Below, piece after piece: positions 33,938 through 43,096 of a stretch of 64,000 nt of DNA. Made by a program: the position numbers and the translations under genes. The stretch's first letter is position 1. Each line of letters opens with the position of its first letter. The notes under the pieces were generated by a model, which did no database searches, was not told where the DNA came from, and worked only from the letters and a program-made list of their open reading frames with translations. This DNA comes from Microbulbifer yueqingensis (GTDB lineage: Bacteria; Pseudomonadota; Gammaproteobacteria; Pseudomonadales; Cellvibrionaceae): NCBI RefSeq assembly GCF_900100355.1, contig NZ_FNFH01000002.1, forward strand, positions 558,001-622,000. The letters are read 5' to 3'.

Positions 33938-35851
33938 ATGAGAAAGACTGACCGACCCCAGATCGAGCTGCCGCAAATTTCCCGCCGCCGTTTTGTCACC
34001 GGCATGGCTGCCGGGGCCGCCCTGCTGGGCATGCCCGCGGGCCTCGCGGCGAACGCGCCGCGCCCGAACCCGGCACCGCAGACCCTGCGCGGCAATCGCT
34101 TCGACCTCAACGTCAACTACATGCCGGTGAACTTTACCGGCCGCGAGCGCACCGCGGTGGCGGTAAACGGCGGCGTGCCGGCCCCGATCCTGCGCTGGAA
34201 AGAGGGCGAGACTGTTACGCTGAACGTGACCAACCACCTGGCCCACGATACCTCCATCCACTGGCATGGCCTGATCCTGCCCAGCAACATGGACGGCGTG
34301 CCGGGACTGAGCTTCAACGGCATCAAGCCCGGGGAAACCTTCACCTACCAGTTCCCGGTCACCCAGAGCGGCACCTACTGGTACCACAGCCACTCCGACT
34401 TCCAGGAGCAGATAGGCCATTACGGTGCCATCGTCATTGACCCCGCCGAACCGGACCCGGTTGCCTACGACCGCGACTATGTGGTGATGCTGACCGACTG
34501 GAGCGACGAATCCCCCCAGGACATCTACGCCAGGCTCAAGAAAGAGGGGCACTACTACAATCGCCGCCGGCGCACGGCGGGCGACCTGTGGCGCGACATC
34601 CGCGAGAAGGGCGTGGCCCAGACCTGGCGCGAGCGGGAGATGTGGAACGAGATGCGCATGTCGGACCGCGATATCTCCGATGTCACCGGTTACACCTACA
34701 CCTACCTGATGAACGGGCAGACACCGGACGCCAACTGGACCGGCCTGTTCCGGCGCGGGGAGAAAGTCCGGCTGCGCTTTATCAACGGCGCCGCCATGTC
34801 CATTTTCGACATCCGCATTCCCGGCCTGAAGATGACCGTGGTGGCGAGCGACGGCCAGAATATCGAGCCCGTCACTGTGGATGAATTCCGCATCGGGGTG
34901 GCGGAGACCTATGACGTGGTGGTGGAACCCGCCGACGACCGCGCCTACACACTGTTCGCCCAGACGATCGACCGCAGCGGTTACGCACGCGGCACCCTTA
35001 CCCCCGACCCGTCGCTGCGCGCCGAGGTGCCGGCAATGGATTACGCCCCGGTACTGGGACACAGGGACATGGGCATGGCCCACGGCCAGCACGGCGGCCA
35101 CAGCATGGGCGGTAACACGGGCGGCATGGACCACAGCCAGCATGCCGGCCACGACATGGGTGGCAGCACGGGCGGCATGGACCACAGCCAGCACGCGGGC
35201 CACAGCATGGGTGGCAGCACGGGCGGCATGGACCACAGCCAGCATGCCGGCCACAACATGGGTGGCCCGGCCATGGTGGGCAAGACCGGCAACCTGGGCC
35301 GCGCCGGTTTTGGCAGCAACGCCCCGGTGCGCCACCACCCGACCGAGTTCGGCCCCGGCGTGGACATGCGCGCGGAGATGCCCATGAGCGGCCTGCAGGA
35401 TCCGGGTATCGGCCTGCGCGACCACGCGGAACGCTATAACCGGCGCGTGCTGACCTATGCCGATATCCGCAACCTTACCCCCACCATCGACCGGCGCGAG
35501 CCGACCCGCGAAATCCAGCTGCACCTGACCGGCAACATGGAGCGCTATATGTGGTCGATGAACGGCATCAAGTTCAGCGACGCCGAGCCGCTGGTGCTGA
35601 AATACGGCGAGCGGGTACGCGTGCACCTGGTCAACGACACCATGATGACCCACCCGATCCACCTGCACGGCATGTGGAGCGAGCTGGAGACCGGGGACCC
35701 GGAATACATACCGCGCAAGCACACGGTGCTGGTACAGCCGGGCTCCACCATCAGCTACCTGGTGACGGCGGACGCCTACGGGCGCTGGGCCTACCACTGC
35801 CACCTGCTGTACCACATGCCGGGCATGTTCCGTGAAGTGCGCGTCGTATAA
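33938..35851 (+). CDS. copA: Periplasmic multicopper oxidase CopA/PcoA
   Basis: Oxidises Cu(I) to Cu(II) in the periplasm. 637 residues with a twin-arginine signal (SRRRFVTGMAAG), N-terminal cupredoxin domain with HWHGLILPSNMDG and GTYWYHSHS, and C-terminal HPIHLHGMW and WAYHCHLLYHMPGMF supplying type 1, 2 and 3 copper ligands. A Met/His-rich insert at about 370-445 includes three tandem 17-residue repeats. First of four cop structural genes; overlap-free but close spacing (11 bases) to copB. Confidence 0.97.
   Translation: MRKTDRPQIELPQISRRRFVTGMAAGAALLGMPAGLAANAPRPNPAPQTLRGNRFDLNVNYMPVNFTGRERTAVAVNGGVPAPILRWKEGETVTLNVTNHLAHDTSIHWHGLILPSNMDGVPGLSFNGIKPGETFTYQFPVTQSGTYWYHSHSDFQEQIGHYGAIVIDPAEPDPVAYDRDYVVMLTDWSDESPQDIYARLKKEGHYYNRRRRTAGDLWRDIREKGVAQTWREREMWNEMRMSDRDISDVTGYTYTYLMNGQTPDANWTGLFRRGEKVRLRFINGAAMSIFDIRIPGLKMTVVASDGQNIEPVTVDEFRIGVAETYDVVVEPADDRAYTLFAQTIDRSGYARGTLTPDPSLRAEVPAMDYAPVLGHRDMGMAHGQHGGHSMGGNTGGMDHSQHAGHDMGGSTGGMDHSQHAGHSMGGSTGGMDHSQHAGHNMGGPAMVGKTGNLGRAGFGSNAPVRHHPTEFGPGVDMRAEMPMSGLQDPGIGLRDHAERYNRRVLTYADIRNLTPTIDRREPTREIQLHLTGNMERYMWSMNGIKFSDAEPLVLKYGERVRVHLVNDTMMTHPIHLHGMWSELETGDPEYIPRKHTVLVQPGSTISYLVTADAYGRWAYHCHLLYHMPGMFREVRVV
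35096..35266 (+). repeat. Tandem 51-bp coding repeats (Met/His-rich) in copA
   Basis: Units at 35096-35146, 35147-35197 and 35198-35248 plus a partial unit encode GHxMGGxTGGMDHSQHA. The array varies only at two residues per unit. It is a likely copper-loading loop and a slippage-prone site. Confidence 0.9.
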
Positions 35852-35862
35852 GGAGTGCGATC

Positions 35863-36780
35863 ATGAAACTGAAGACACTGGTAATTTTCTGCACTGCCCT
35901 GACCGCACAGCTGGCAATGGCCCAGGAAGGGATGGAGCACCACAAGCACGCAACCCACGGTAGTGAAACTGCCCCCGCCGGAGACGACCGACAGGCAGTG
36001 CAGCTGCAACAAGAGGGCGATGCGCACACTGGTCACGCGGGGCACTCCATGCCGGGTGGGGAAGCCCACGCTGCTCATCAGGGACACATGCAGCAACCGG
36101 CCGCCCAGACCCTGGAGCACGCACCCGACGCGCCCGACCATGTCATGGACCACGAAGTGTTGCTGACCAAGGTCACCATCGACCAGCTGGAAGTGCGCGA
36201 GCACGAGGGCGCTGCGCTCGAGGGCAGCGCCTGGTTCGGCGGCGACCTGAATAAACTGTGGCTCAAGACCGAGGTGGAGCGCGAGGAAGGCAGTACCGAG
36301 AACGCGGAGCTGCAGGCACTGTACAGCCGCGCCCTCACAGCCTACTGGGACCTGCAGATGGGCCTGCGCCACGACTTTGAACTGGAGCACGGCGCCAGCA
36401 GGAACTGGGGGGTGATCGGCTTAAACGGCCTGGCGCCCTACTTCTTCGAGGTGGACTCGGCGCTGTTTGTCAGTGAAGATGGTGATACGGCGCTGCGGCT
36501 GGAAGCGGAATACGAACTGCTGCTCACGCAACAGTGGATCCTGAGTCCCGAGGTGGAGATGAACTTTTACGGCCAGGATGACCCCGCCACCAATACCGGT
36601 GCCGGGCTTTCTGATATGGAGGCAGGCCTGCGCCTGCGTTACGAGTTCACCCCACAGTTTGCGCCTTACATCGGGGTGAATTACGAGAAGAAATTCGGCG
36701 ATACCGCCGATTTCCTGCGCGCCGAGGGCGAGCCCACCGGGGAGACCAGCCTGGTGGTCGGGCTGCACGCCTGGTTCTAG
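35863..36780 (+). CDS. copB: Copper resistance outer membrane protein CopB
   Basis: 305-residue outer-membrane barrel of the CopB/PcoB family. Signal peptide (to AMAQEG), a long Met/His-rich N-terminal part (EGMEHHKHATHG, DAHTGHAGHSMPGGEAH), then the conserved barrel start LLTKVTIDQLEVREHEG and a C-terminal Phe (HAWF). Binds or sequesters copper at the outer membrane alongside CopA. A GC-rich hairpin follows its stop, so copC-copD may be expressed at a lower level. Confidence 0.95.
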   Translation: MKLKTLVIFCTALTAQLAMAQEGMEHHKHATHGSETAPAGDDRQAVQLQQEGDAHTGHAGHSMPGGEAHAAHQGHMQQPAAQTLEHAPDAPDHVMDHEVLLTKVTIDQLEVREHEGAALEGSAWFGGDLNKLWLKTEVEREEGSTENAELQALYSRALTAYWDLQMGLRHDFELEHGASRNWGVIGLNGLAPYFFEVDSALFVSEDGDTALRLEAEYELLLTQQWILSPEVEMNFYGQDDPATNTGAGLSDMEAGLRLRYEFTPQFAPYIGVNYEKKFGDTADFLRAEGEPTGETSLVVGLHAWF

Positions 36781-36788
36781 GTCTGGAA

Positions 36789-36822
36789 GCGGGCAGCGGG
36801 GTAAATCTCCCCCGCCGCCCGC
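36789..36822 (+). terminator. Hairpin between copB and copC
   Basis: A 13-bp stem with one mismatch (GCGGGCAGCGGGG / CCCCGCCGCCCGC) and an 8-base loop, 8 bases after the copB stop. No U-tract; likely attenuating rather than fully terminating. Confidence 0.5.
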
Positions 36823-36870
36823 GACACCCTCGTGCGGTTAAAGCATAAACTTACAAAAGGAATGCTAATC

Positions 36871-37233
36871 ATGCTCACATCAACACTGGCCAGGTTACTG
36901 GTCCCGCTTATTCTCCTGTTCAGCGCCACCGTCTCCGCCCACACCGGCCTGCAGGGCTCCAGCCCCGCTGACGGCGAGCTGCTCGAGCAGCCGCCGGTGG
37001 AGCTGCAGCTCAACTTTTCCGGCAAGGTTCGCCTGATGCGCGTTTCGCTTGCGGAAGCCAAACGCGGCAAGGTGAAACTGGCCTTTATGCCCGGCGCCGT
37101 ACCCGAAAAAAATATCAGTCTGCAGCTGCCGGCACTGGAGACGGGCGAGTACACCGTATCCTGGGTTGCCATGGGTGGCGACGGCCACAAGATGTCCGGG
37201 GATTTTTCCTTCAAGGTTACCGCGGAAAAATAA
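36871..37233 (+). CDS. copC: Copper-binding periplasmic protein CopC
   Basis: 120-residue cupredoxin-like copper carrier. Signal peptide ending VSA, then the mature N-terminus HTGLQGSSPADGELL whose first His is the classic Cu(II) ligand, and a second site in GGDGHKMSGDFSF. Start at 36871 fits AAGGA spacing better than the ATG at 36862. Hands copper to CopD, encoded three bases downstream. Confidence 0.93.
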   Translation: MLTSTLARLLVPLILLFSATVSAHTGLQGSSPADGELLEQPPVELQLNFSGKVRLMRVSLAEAKRGKVKLAFMPGAVPEKNISLQLPALETGEYTVSWVAMGGDGHKMSGDFSFKVTAEK

Positions 37234-37236
37234 TCC

Positions 37237-38091
37237 GTGTGGGCGACGGCTTTTGCACTGAACAAATGGCTGCTCTATGGCGCGATGTCGGTGGCCATCG
37301 GTGGCACCGCCACCATACTCCTGTGGACACCGCGCCATGATATACGGCCACAGGTAAAAGCCTACCTGCTGCCCGCCGCAGTCGCCGGCCTGCTGTTCGC
37401 CGCAACCGGTTTCCTCCTGCAGGTGGGCACCTTCGCCGAGGCGGGGCTGGGCGGCATGTTCGATCGCCTCTACCTGTCGATTCTCTGGCAGTCCCCGGCG
37501 GGCGAGGTGGCCCTGCTGCAGGGGCTCGGTTTTTTGACAGCCTTCCTGGCTGGACTCTGCCTGTTGCAGCACCGCCGCCGCTGGGCCGCGGCACTCTGGC
37601 TGCTGGGCGCATTTCTCCTACTGCTGCCGTTCGGCTGGCGCGGCCACACTGCGGACTCCTCGTTGTGGCTGCGCGCCGCCCTGTCGCTGCACGCCGGCCT
37701 CGCGGCGTGGTGGATGGGCGCCCTCTACCCCCTGTGGCGCCTGAGCCGTCGGGACGACCCGGCGAGGTACGGTGCCGCCATGGTCCAATTCGGACGGCTG
37801 GCTTCCTGGCCGGTTGCGCTACTGGTGCTCTGCGGGATCTGGGTCCTGTATTCCCTGCTCAACGGTTTCGCGCCCCTGTTTCAGAGTAATTACGGGCTGG
37901 CAATGCTGGTGAAGCTCGCCCTCGTGGCCACACTGCTGCTGCTTGCCGCCCAGAACAAATGGCGGCTGGTACCACGCCTGCCCGCCACCGCCCCTGCGCT
38001 GGCCGGGAGTATCCGCGCGGAAATGCTCGTTGGTGTGGCGATACTCTTCACCACGGCGCTGCTGTCCACACTTACCGGCCCGGGACACTGA
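37237..38091 (+). CDS. copD: Copper resistance inner membrane protein CopD
   Basis: 284-residue polytopic inner-membrane protein with about eight helices, starting at GTG immediately after copC. Family features include WRGHTADSSLWLRAALSLHAGLAAWWMGALYPL near residues 130-165 (described by region; His residues lie at both ends) and a C-terminal helix. CopC-CopD pairs move copper across the inner membrane or supply it to cuproenzymes. Last clear cop gene of the operon. Confidence 0.92.
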   Translation: MWATAFALNKWLLYGAMSVAIGGTATILLWTPRHDIRPQVKAYLLPAAVAGLLFAATGFLLQVGTFAEAGLGGMFDRLYLSILWQSPAGEVALLQGLGFLTAFLAGLCLLQHRRRWAAALWLLGAFLLLLPFGWRGHTADSSLWLRAALSLHAGLAAWWMGALYPLWRLSRRDDPARYGAAMVQFGRLASWPVALLVLCGIWVLYSLLNGFAPLFQSNYGLAMLVKLALVATLLLLAAQNKWRLVPRLPATAPALAGSIRAEMLVGVAILFTTALLSTLTGPGH

Positions 38092-38244
38092 CGCAGGAAC
38101 TGGCTGGCCGCCCAGGAAACAACAACAAACAGGAAAGGGCCAGACGCACGGTAGAGGATGGAAGATCTTGCAAATCCACTGGTCCAGCAAGTAACTTCAC
38201 TGCCCGGCTGCGACCGGGCCGAGCTAACCCCAGGAGAAATAACA

Positions 38245-38718
38245 ATGAAAAAACTGTATGGAATTTTTGCCGCGCTACTCTTTGTCTCCCTGGCCCCAGC
38301 GGCCTCGCTGGCAGCACCGACGGACCCGGCGCCCATTGAGGCGATCATCGCCGACATCGAATACGGCTGGGAAAATGGTGATGGCACTCCTTTCCGCGAG
38401 CACTTCCTCGATTTTGAGGGGGCCCGCTATTTCGAGTCCGGCGGCCAGAATGTGGGACTCGAGGACCTGGTATCCCACCATGTGGAGCCGGAGAAGGACG
38501 CACTCGAATTCCTGAGCCTGGATTTCGCCAATATCCAGGTCCACTTCGAGGGCGACTTTGCCTGGGCACTGGCGGACACGCTGGTGAAAGGCAAGGTGCG
38601 CAAATCCGGCTACGAATTCGACAAGAAAGGTCACCAGACATTCCTGTTCCGCCATGTAGACGGAGCCTGGAAGGTGGTCCACACCCATTCTTCCTCGCGG
38701 GACCGCCGCAAGGACTGA
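38245..38718 (+). CDS. Periplasmic SnoaL/NTF2-like protein
   Basis: 157 residues with a Sec signal peptide (to SLAAP) and an NTF2-like fold suggested by the N-terminal helix [17 protein letters not shown], a middle strand pair and the C-terminal [18 protein letters not shown]. Such secreted DUF4440/SnoaL-like proteins have no single known function. A ribosome site (AGGAGAAA) fixes the start. It follows copD by 153 bases and may be a late member of the copper operon. Confidence 0.75.
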   Translation: MKKLYGIFAALLFVSLAPAASLAAPTDPAPIEAIIADIEYGWENGDGTPFREHFLDFEGARYFESGGQNVGLEDLVSHHVEPEKDALEFLSLDFANIQVHFEGDFAWALADTLVKGKVRKSGYEFDKKGHQTFLFRHVDGAWKVVHTHSSSRDRRKD

Positions 38719-38727
38719 ATGGGAGCC

Positions 38728-38750
38728 GGGCGGAGTCACTGGCTCCGCCC
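38728..38750. terminator. Hairpin between convergent genes
   Basis: 8-bp stem GGGCGGAG / CTCCGCCC with a 7-base loop in the 59-base gap between the plus-strand copper operon and the minus-strand DUF5676 gene. No U-tract, position suggests bidirectional use. Confidence 0.5.
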
Positions 38751-38777
38751 CTGGCAAGCGAGCGCCGGAGAGGCCCC

Positions 38778-39032
38778 CTAGATCAGGCGGTTGTATATCC
38801 AGGCCAGCAACCAGCCGACGAAACCGGCGGAGACAGACCAGGCCACCAGGCCAATCAGCACCCCGGCCAGGGTGAGATGCCAGCCCATTCCGGCCAGCTC
38901 CATGTGCACCATATGCCCGGACATGCTCATCATCATCCCGGGCATCAGCATCACCAGCAATGCACAAATTATCCACGCGACACCAAAGCTGATCGCGGCG
39001 GCGAGGCCAAATTTAGCGGCGTTCAGTTTCAT
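38778..39032 (-). CDS. Small membrane protein, DUF5676 family
   Basis: 84 residues with two membrane helices (about 8-31 and 50-78) around a Met-rich loop (MPGMMMSMSGHMVHME). The pattern and the Met/His loop match DUF5676 proteins that occur with copper and heavy-metal genes. An AAAGGAGAAAA site precedes the ATG. Role unknown; a metal-associated membrane function is plausible from the loop and setting. Confidence 0.8.
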   Translation of the reverse strand: MKLNAAKFGLAAAISFGVAWIICALLVMLMPGMMMSMSGHMVHMELAGMGWHLTLAGVLIGLVAWSVSAGFVGWLLAWIYNRLI

Positions 39033-39135
39033 CGTTTTCTCCTTTTCCGGTTCCCTTGGTACCGCTTTTCCTGTACCTGGTTCTTCCGTATTCCCTATTG
39101 ACGCCTGCCAGGAAGGGCTGCGCGGCAGGTCCGGG

Positions 39136-39594
39136 TTACAGGTCCTGCAGGCGATTGGCGGACTGCGTCATCTGCATGGCCTCGTGCTCTTCCAGGGATT
39201 TCAGTTTCTCCATCAGGTCGCGAGTGGTGTCGACGTCTGCCCGGGCGTGGAGGTAGCGATAGAGGTCGATCACCTGCTGGTGCTGGTCGGCGACCACATC
39301 CATGATCTCTTTCGCGTCCAGTTTCTGGAAGGGCGCATCGCAGCGGGTGCTGCGGAGGATGGGGTGCTTATCCATGTAGTCGTAGCACCAGGTGTTGAGC
39401 GCCCTGGTTTCCGCGTTCACCTCGAACTGGTCGACCAGCCCCGCCAGCCGCTCCTCATGCTCGGCCAGGTAATCCAGCAGCATGCTGGCACGCTTGTCTT
39501 CATTGGACTTTGCACACTCGCCCAGGCATTCGGCGAGATTGCGGTGCAACTCTGTGGTCCATTCCAGCACATCTTGCAGTGTTTCAACTTGCAT
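39136..39594 (-). CDS. Helical protein of unknown function, tandem paralog A
   Basis: 152-residue all-helical cytoplasmic protein. Conserved with paralog B: ETLQDVLEWTTELH, the ALNTWCYDYMDKHPI segment, HQQVIDLYRYLHAR and the C-terminal LEEHEAMQMTQSANRLQDL. The length and His/Glu spacing suggest a four-helix bundle that might bind metal, but no family is assigned with certainty. Start at 39594 follows GGAG. An Anr-like box lies 114 bases upstream, so low-oxygen induction is possible. Sits in the copper region between DUF5676 and cupredoxin genes. Confidence 0.7.
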   Translation of the reverse strand: MQVETLQDVLEWTTELHRNLAECLGECAKSNEDKRASMLLDYLAEHEERLAGLVDQFEVNAETRALNTWCYDYMDKHPILRSTRCDAPFQKLDAKEIMDVVADQHQQVIDLYRYLHARADVDTTRDLMEKLKSLEEHEAMQMTQSANRLQDL

Positions 39595-39707
39595 CGGGAC
39601 TCCCGGGTAATTATCAGTGGCAGATACTTGTGTCACAGGGGCGCAAGCGCTCACGGATTCCTTGCACTCACATCATAGGAAAATACAGGGTCATGCACGG
39701 GCAACGG

Positions 39708-39721
39708 TTGACCTGCATCAA
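39708..39721. promoter_or_regulatory. Fnr/Anr-like box (one mismatch)
   Basis: TTGACCTGCATCAA matches TTGAT-N4-ATCAA at nine of ten positions. It lies 114 bases upstream of paralog A and 40 bases after the stop of paralog B, both on the minus strand, so it can only serve paralog A (and DUF5676 behind it). Confidence 0.5.
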
Positions 39722-39760
39722 CTCGCCGCCGCCAGGGCTGCGGAAACTCCCGTGCCGGGC

Positions 39761-40219
39761 TCAGGCATCCTGCAGGCGGTTGGCGGCCTGCATCATCTGC
39801 ATGGCCTGTTGCTCTTCCAGGGTCTTGAGGTTGGCCATAAGCTCCCGCGAGGATTCCGTTTCCATGCGCCGGTGCAGGAAGCGGTACAGCCCGATCACCT
39901 CATTGTGGTAGGCCATCACCATTTCCATGATGCGATCAGGCCCCGCATCGGCCGGCAAAACCTCATCTGCGTCGAGATGGTCGATGGGATGCTTGTTGAG
40001 GTACTCGTAGCACCAGGTGTTCAGGGCCGCGCCATCGGCGCCGCGCTCGATCGCGGTCACCAGTTCCGCCAGCGACTGTTCAAACTGGCACAGGTAGTCG
40101 AGCAACAGGGCGGCACGCGTATCGCCGGAAGCGTCGCCACTCTCCTTGAGTCGCTGTTGCAGCTGCTGATGGAAATTGCGGGTGCGGGCGATGATGTCCT
40201 GCAGGGTCTCGGTGCGCAT
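39761..40219 (-). CDS. Helical protein of unknown function, tandem paralog B
   Basis: 152 residues, same length as paralog A and alignable end to end: RTETLQDIIARTRNFH, ALNTWCYEYLNKHPIDHLD, IMEMVMAYHNEVIGLYRFLH and LEEQQAMQMMQAANRLQDA. The invariant WCY and the His in HPI stand out. No signal peptide or membrane helix. It was probably produced by tandem duplication; function not known. Confidence 0.7.
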   Translation of the reverse strand: MRTETLQDIIARTRNFHQQLQQRLKESGDASGDTRAALLLDYLCQFEQSLAELVTAIERGADGAALNTWCYEYLNKHPIDHLDADEVLPADAGPDRIMEMVMAYHNEVIGLYRFLHRRMETESSRELMANLKTLEEQQAMQMMQAANRLQDA

Positions 40220-40329
40220 GAGTCCTCCACCTTGGTAGGAAATTTTCCGGCGGGGCTAACGCATACGCGCAAATCCCGCCGCTACCATAAGACCTGAAGG
40301 TGATGGCGGCCGATTTCAACCCCCGCTGC

Positions 40330-40701
40330 TCATTCAACCGTAAGGGTGCCGCGGTACATCTGCATCTGGCAGGTGAACGGGTACCTGCCCGGTTCCGCCG
40401 CCGGCAACCGCACCGGGGTGCGCTCGTCCACCGCCAGCTGGGCGCTGACTTCCAGGTCCGGGAAGAGTACGTATTCCGCGCAGGGGCTCGGGTCCTCACG
40501 GCGGAAGTAGAGCGTGGCTGCCTCGCCTGCGGGCAGGCGGATATGGTCGGGCTCGTAGACACCGCCCCTGACCAGGATTTCCGTCTGCTCGTCACCGACG
40601 CTCACCGACGCCTTTTCCTGGCCCGCCTGGGCCACCCAGAACCACCATACAATCGCCACAATCAGCAGCAGGCCGGTGATATTGATTACCAGGGTCGTCA
40701 C
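40330..40701 (-). CDS. Membrane-anchored cupredoxin-like protein
   Basis: 123 residues: an N-terminal membrane anchor (about 4-24) and a cupredoxin domain. The end FTCQMQMYRGTL supplies a Cys and Met typical of a type 1 or CusF-like copper site; another Cys lies in SPCAEYVLFP. A GTG start overlaps the stop of the upstream ATPase gene by one base (TAGTG), so the two are translationally coupled and the protein probably accepts Cu from, or screens, the exporter on the periplasmic side (inference). Confidence 0.85.
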   Translation of the reverse strand: MTTLVINITGLLLIVAIVWWFWVAQAGQEKASVSVGDEQTEILVRGGVYEPDHIRLPAGEAATLYFRREDPSPCAEYVLFPDLEVSAQLAVDERTPVRLPAAEPGRYPFTCQMQMYRGTLTVE

Positions 40702-43016
40702 TATGCCTCTCCACTTTTTACCGAATTGCTCGTCGCCACTTCCGCGTTGCTACCTTCAGGCTGAAAGAAGCGCAGCCGGTTTGCATTGGTGACCACCGTG
40801 ACCGAGGACATCGCCATCGCCGCGCCCGCGATCACCGGGCTCAACAGGGCCCCGGTAAACGGGTACAGCACACCGGCGGCGATGGGTATTCCCAGGGTGT
40901 TATAAATAAAGGCACCGAACAGGTTCTGCTTGATATTGCGCAGCGTCGCCCGCGACAGCGCGATGGCGTCGGCCACCCCGTGCAGGGAGGAGCGCATCAG
41001 GGTGACGTCCGCGGTCTCGATCGCGACGTCGGTTCCGGCGCCGATGGCGAAACCCACATCCGCGCGCGCCAGTGCCGGCGCGTCGTTGATACCGTCGCCG
41101 GCCATACCCACCTGCTCGCCACTATCCTGCAGCTCACCGATGATTTTCTCCTTGTCCTCGGGCTGCAGTTCCGCATGCACGCGATCGATACCCAGCTGGC
41201 GCGCGACCGCACGGGCGGTACCCTCGTTATCGCCGGTAAGCATCTCGATGCGTACACCCAGCTGCTGCAGGCGCGCCACCGCCGCTTTCGCATCTTCGCG
41301 CAGCGGGTCGGAGACCGCGATAATCCCCGCCATGCGCCCATCGACAGCCGCATACATTGCCGTGCGACCCTCCTCGCCAAGCTGCTTCACACGCTTGTCC
41401 CAGCTGCCGGTATCGATATTCTCGCGCTGCATCAGCTTGCGGTTGCCCAGCAGTACCGCGCGCCCGTCCACGCGACCGGCAACGCCATGGGCAGTAATTG
41501 CCTCGAAATCCTCCGTGCGCAGGAATTCCAGCTCCCGCTCACGGGCGGCCGCCATCACCGCCGCCGCCAACGGGTGCTCGGAGCCCTGCTCCAGGCTCGC
41601 CAGCAGTTCCAGTAGCTCCTCCTCTGTGCCATCGAAGCTGTCGTCCGCCTCTATCTCGGTGAGCCGCGGCTCGCCCTCGGTCAGGGTGCCGGTCTTGTCC
41701 ACCACCAGGGTGTGCAGTTTGCTGGCCTGCTGCAATGCCTTGCCGTTTCGGATCAGCACCCCGTACTCGGCGCCCTTGCCTACCCCCACCATCACCGACA
41801 TGGGCGTGGCCAGGCCCAGCGCACAGGGACAGGCGATGATCAGCACGGCGGTGAGCACCACCAGCACATGGGCCGCGCGGGGCTCGGGGCCGAAGTTGTA
41901 CCAGGCCAGCGCGGCCAGCACCGCGATGATCATTACCGTGGGTACGAAAATGGCCGAGATCCGGTCCGCCAGCCGCGCGATGGGCACCCGCGAGCTCTGC
42001 GCGTTTTTGACCATCTCGATAATCTGGGCGAGGCGCGTGTCCGCCCCCACCTTTTCCGCGCGGAACAGCAGGGTGCCGTTCTTGTTCAGGGTGCCCGCGG
42101 AGAGGAAGTCCCCTTCGCCCTTGTTTACAGGCACAGGCTCGCCGGTGAGCATGGACTCGTCCACCAGGCTGCGCCCCTCTTCGACGGTGCCGTCGACCGG
42201 GATTTTCTCACCGGGCCGCACGCGAATCAGGTCGCCTACCTGGACCTCCTCCAGGGGCAGGTCACGCTCCTCGCCGTCGTGCACCACCCGCGCGGTGGGG
42301 TCCTGCAGTTCGAGCAGTTTTTCCACCGCGGCGCTGGTGCGCCCCCGGGCGCGCAGCTCCAGGGCCTGGCCCAGGTTGATCAGGCCGATGATCATGGCAC
42401 TGGCCTCGAAATACACATGGCGTGACATTTCCGGCAGCATCTGGGGAGCAATCACCACCGCCATGGAGAAGAGCCAGGCCGCGCCGGTGCCGAGCGCCAC
42501 CAGGGTGTCCATATTGGCGTTGTGGTGGAGGAAGGCGCGCCAGGCACCGGTAAAGAAGTGGCCGCCGCAGTAAACCAGCACCCCCAGGGTGAGCAGGCCC
42601 ACAACGCCCCAGGCCATTTGCTGCCCGGGAGTATTCACCATCATTTCACCGCCCAGTAGGCCCCACGCCATCAGCGGCACCCCCAGCCCCAGGGCAAGAA
42701 AACAGCGCAGCAGCAGCGATCGGTAATGACGCTGCTCCTCGGCGTGCTGTTGCTCGCGACGCTCGCGCTCGCTGGTGCGCACCCGCTCGGCGCCGTAACC
42801 GGCCGCCTCCACCGCGGCGATACACTCGTCGTCGCTGGCCGAGCCGGCAACCACCAGGGTGCGGTCCGCCAGGTTCACCCGTGCCTCGGCCACGCCGGGA
42901 ACGCCGTCGAGGGCCGACTCGATAGAGCGGACACAACCTGCACAGGTGACCCCCTCCAGCCGGAAGGTCCGGCTTTCCGCCGGAGCTCTCTCATTCTCTT
43001 TACTTGTGTCGGACAT
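40701..43016 (-). CDS. copA: Copper-exporting P1B-type ATPase CopA
   Basis: Exports Cu(I) from the cytoplasm. 771 residues: one N-terminal heavy-metal domain ([13 protein letters not shown], about 22-35), eight predicted helices, the actuator TGEPVPV, transport motif [11 protein letters not shown], phosphorylation DKTGTLTEG, the SEHPLAAA His-Pro motif and [11 protein letters not shown]. The [14 protein letters not shown] segment in the last helix is a Cu(I)-ATPase hallmark. Named copA by family; distinct from the multicopper oxidase of the same name at 33938. Followed by the coupled cupredoxin gene. Confidence 0.96.
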   Translation of the reverse strand: MSDTSKENERAPAESRTFRLEGVTCAGCVRSIESALDGVPGVAEARVNLADRTLVVAGSASDDECIAAVEAAGYGAERVRTSERERREQQHAEEQRHYRSLLLRCFLALGLGVPLMAWGLLGGEMMVNTPGQQMAWGVVGLLTLGVLVYCGGHFFTGAWRAFLHHNANMDTLVALGTGAAWLFSMAVVIAPQMLPEMSRHVYFEASAMIIGLINLGQALELRARGRTSAAVEKLLELQDPTARVVHDGEERDLPLEEVQVGDLIRVRPGEKIPVDGTVEEGRSLVDESMLTGEPVPVNKGEGDFLSAGTLNKNGTLLFRAEKVGADTRLAQIIEMVKNAQSSRVPIARLADRISAIFVPTVMIIAVLAALAWYNFGPEPRAAHVLVVLTAVLIIACPCALGLATPMSVMVGVGKGAEYGVLIRNGKALQQASKLHTLVVDKTGTLTEGEPRLTEIEADDSFDGTEEELLELLASLEQGSEHPLAAAVMAAARERELEFLRTEDFEAITAHGVAGRVDGRAVLLGNRKLMQRENIDTGSWDKRVKQLGEEGRTAMYAAVDGRMAGIIAVSDPLREDAKAAVARLQQLGVRIEMLTGDNEGTARAVARQLGIDRVHAELQPEDKEKIIGELQDSGEQVGMAGDGINDAPALARADVGFAIGAGTDVAIETADVTLMRSSLHGVADAIALSRATLRNIKQNLFGAFIYNTLGIPIAAGVLYPFTGALLSPVIAGAAMAMSSVTVVTNANRLRFFQPEGSNAEVATSNSVKSGEA

Positions 43017-43096
43017 GCTCCCTCCGTCAATTCACGCGTGGCGGGAAGTGTAAAACCCTGCCCCGGGGGCAGGGCAAGGGTCGCGCAGGGATTGGC

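Noticed and set aside
35096-35266. CRISPR-like array in copA
   Set aside because: Units are in-frame 51-bp protein repeats inside a conserved gene.
33353-35815. Very long open frame antisense to copA (about 820 codons)
   Set aside because: It mirrors the whole of copA, whose domains and motifs are certain; the antisense product is His/Val-rich with no recognisable domain. Long antisense frames are expected at this GC content.
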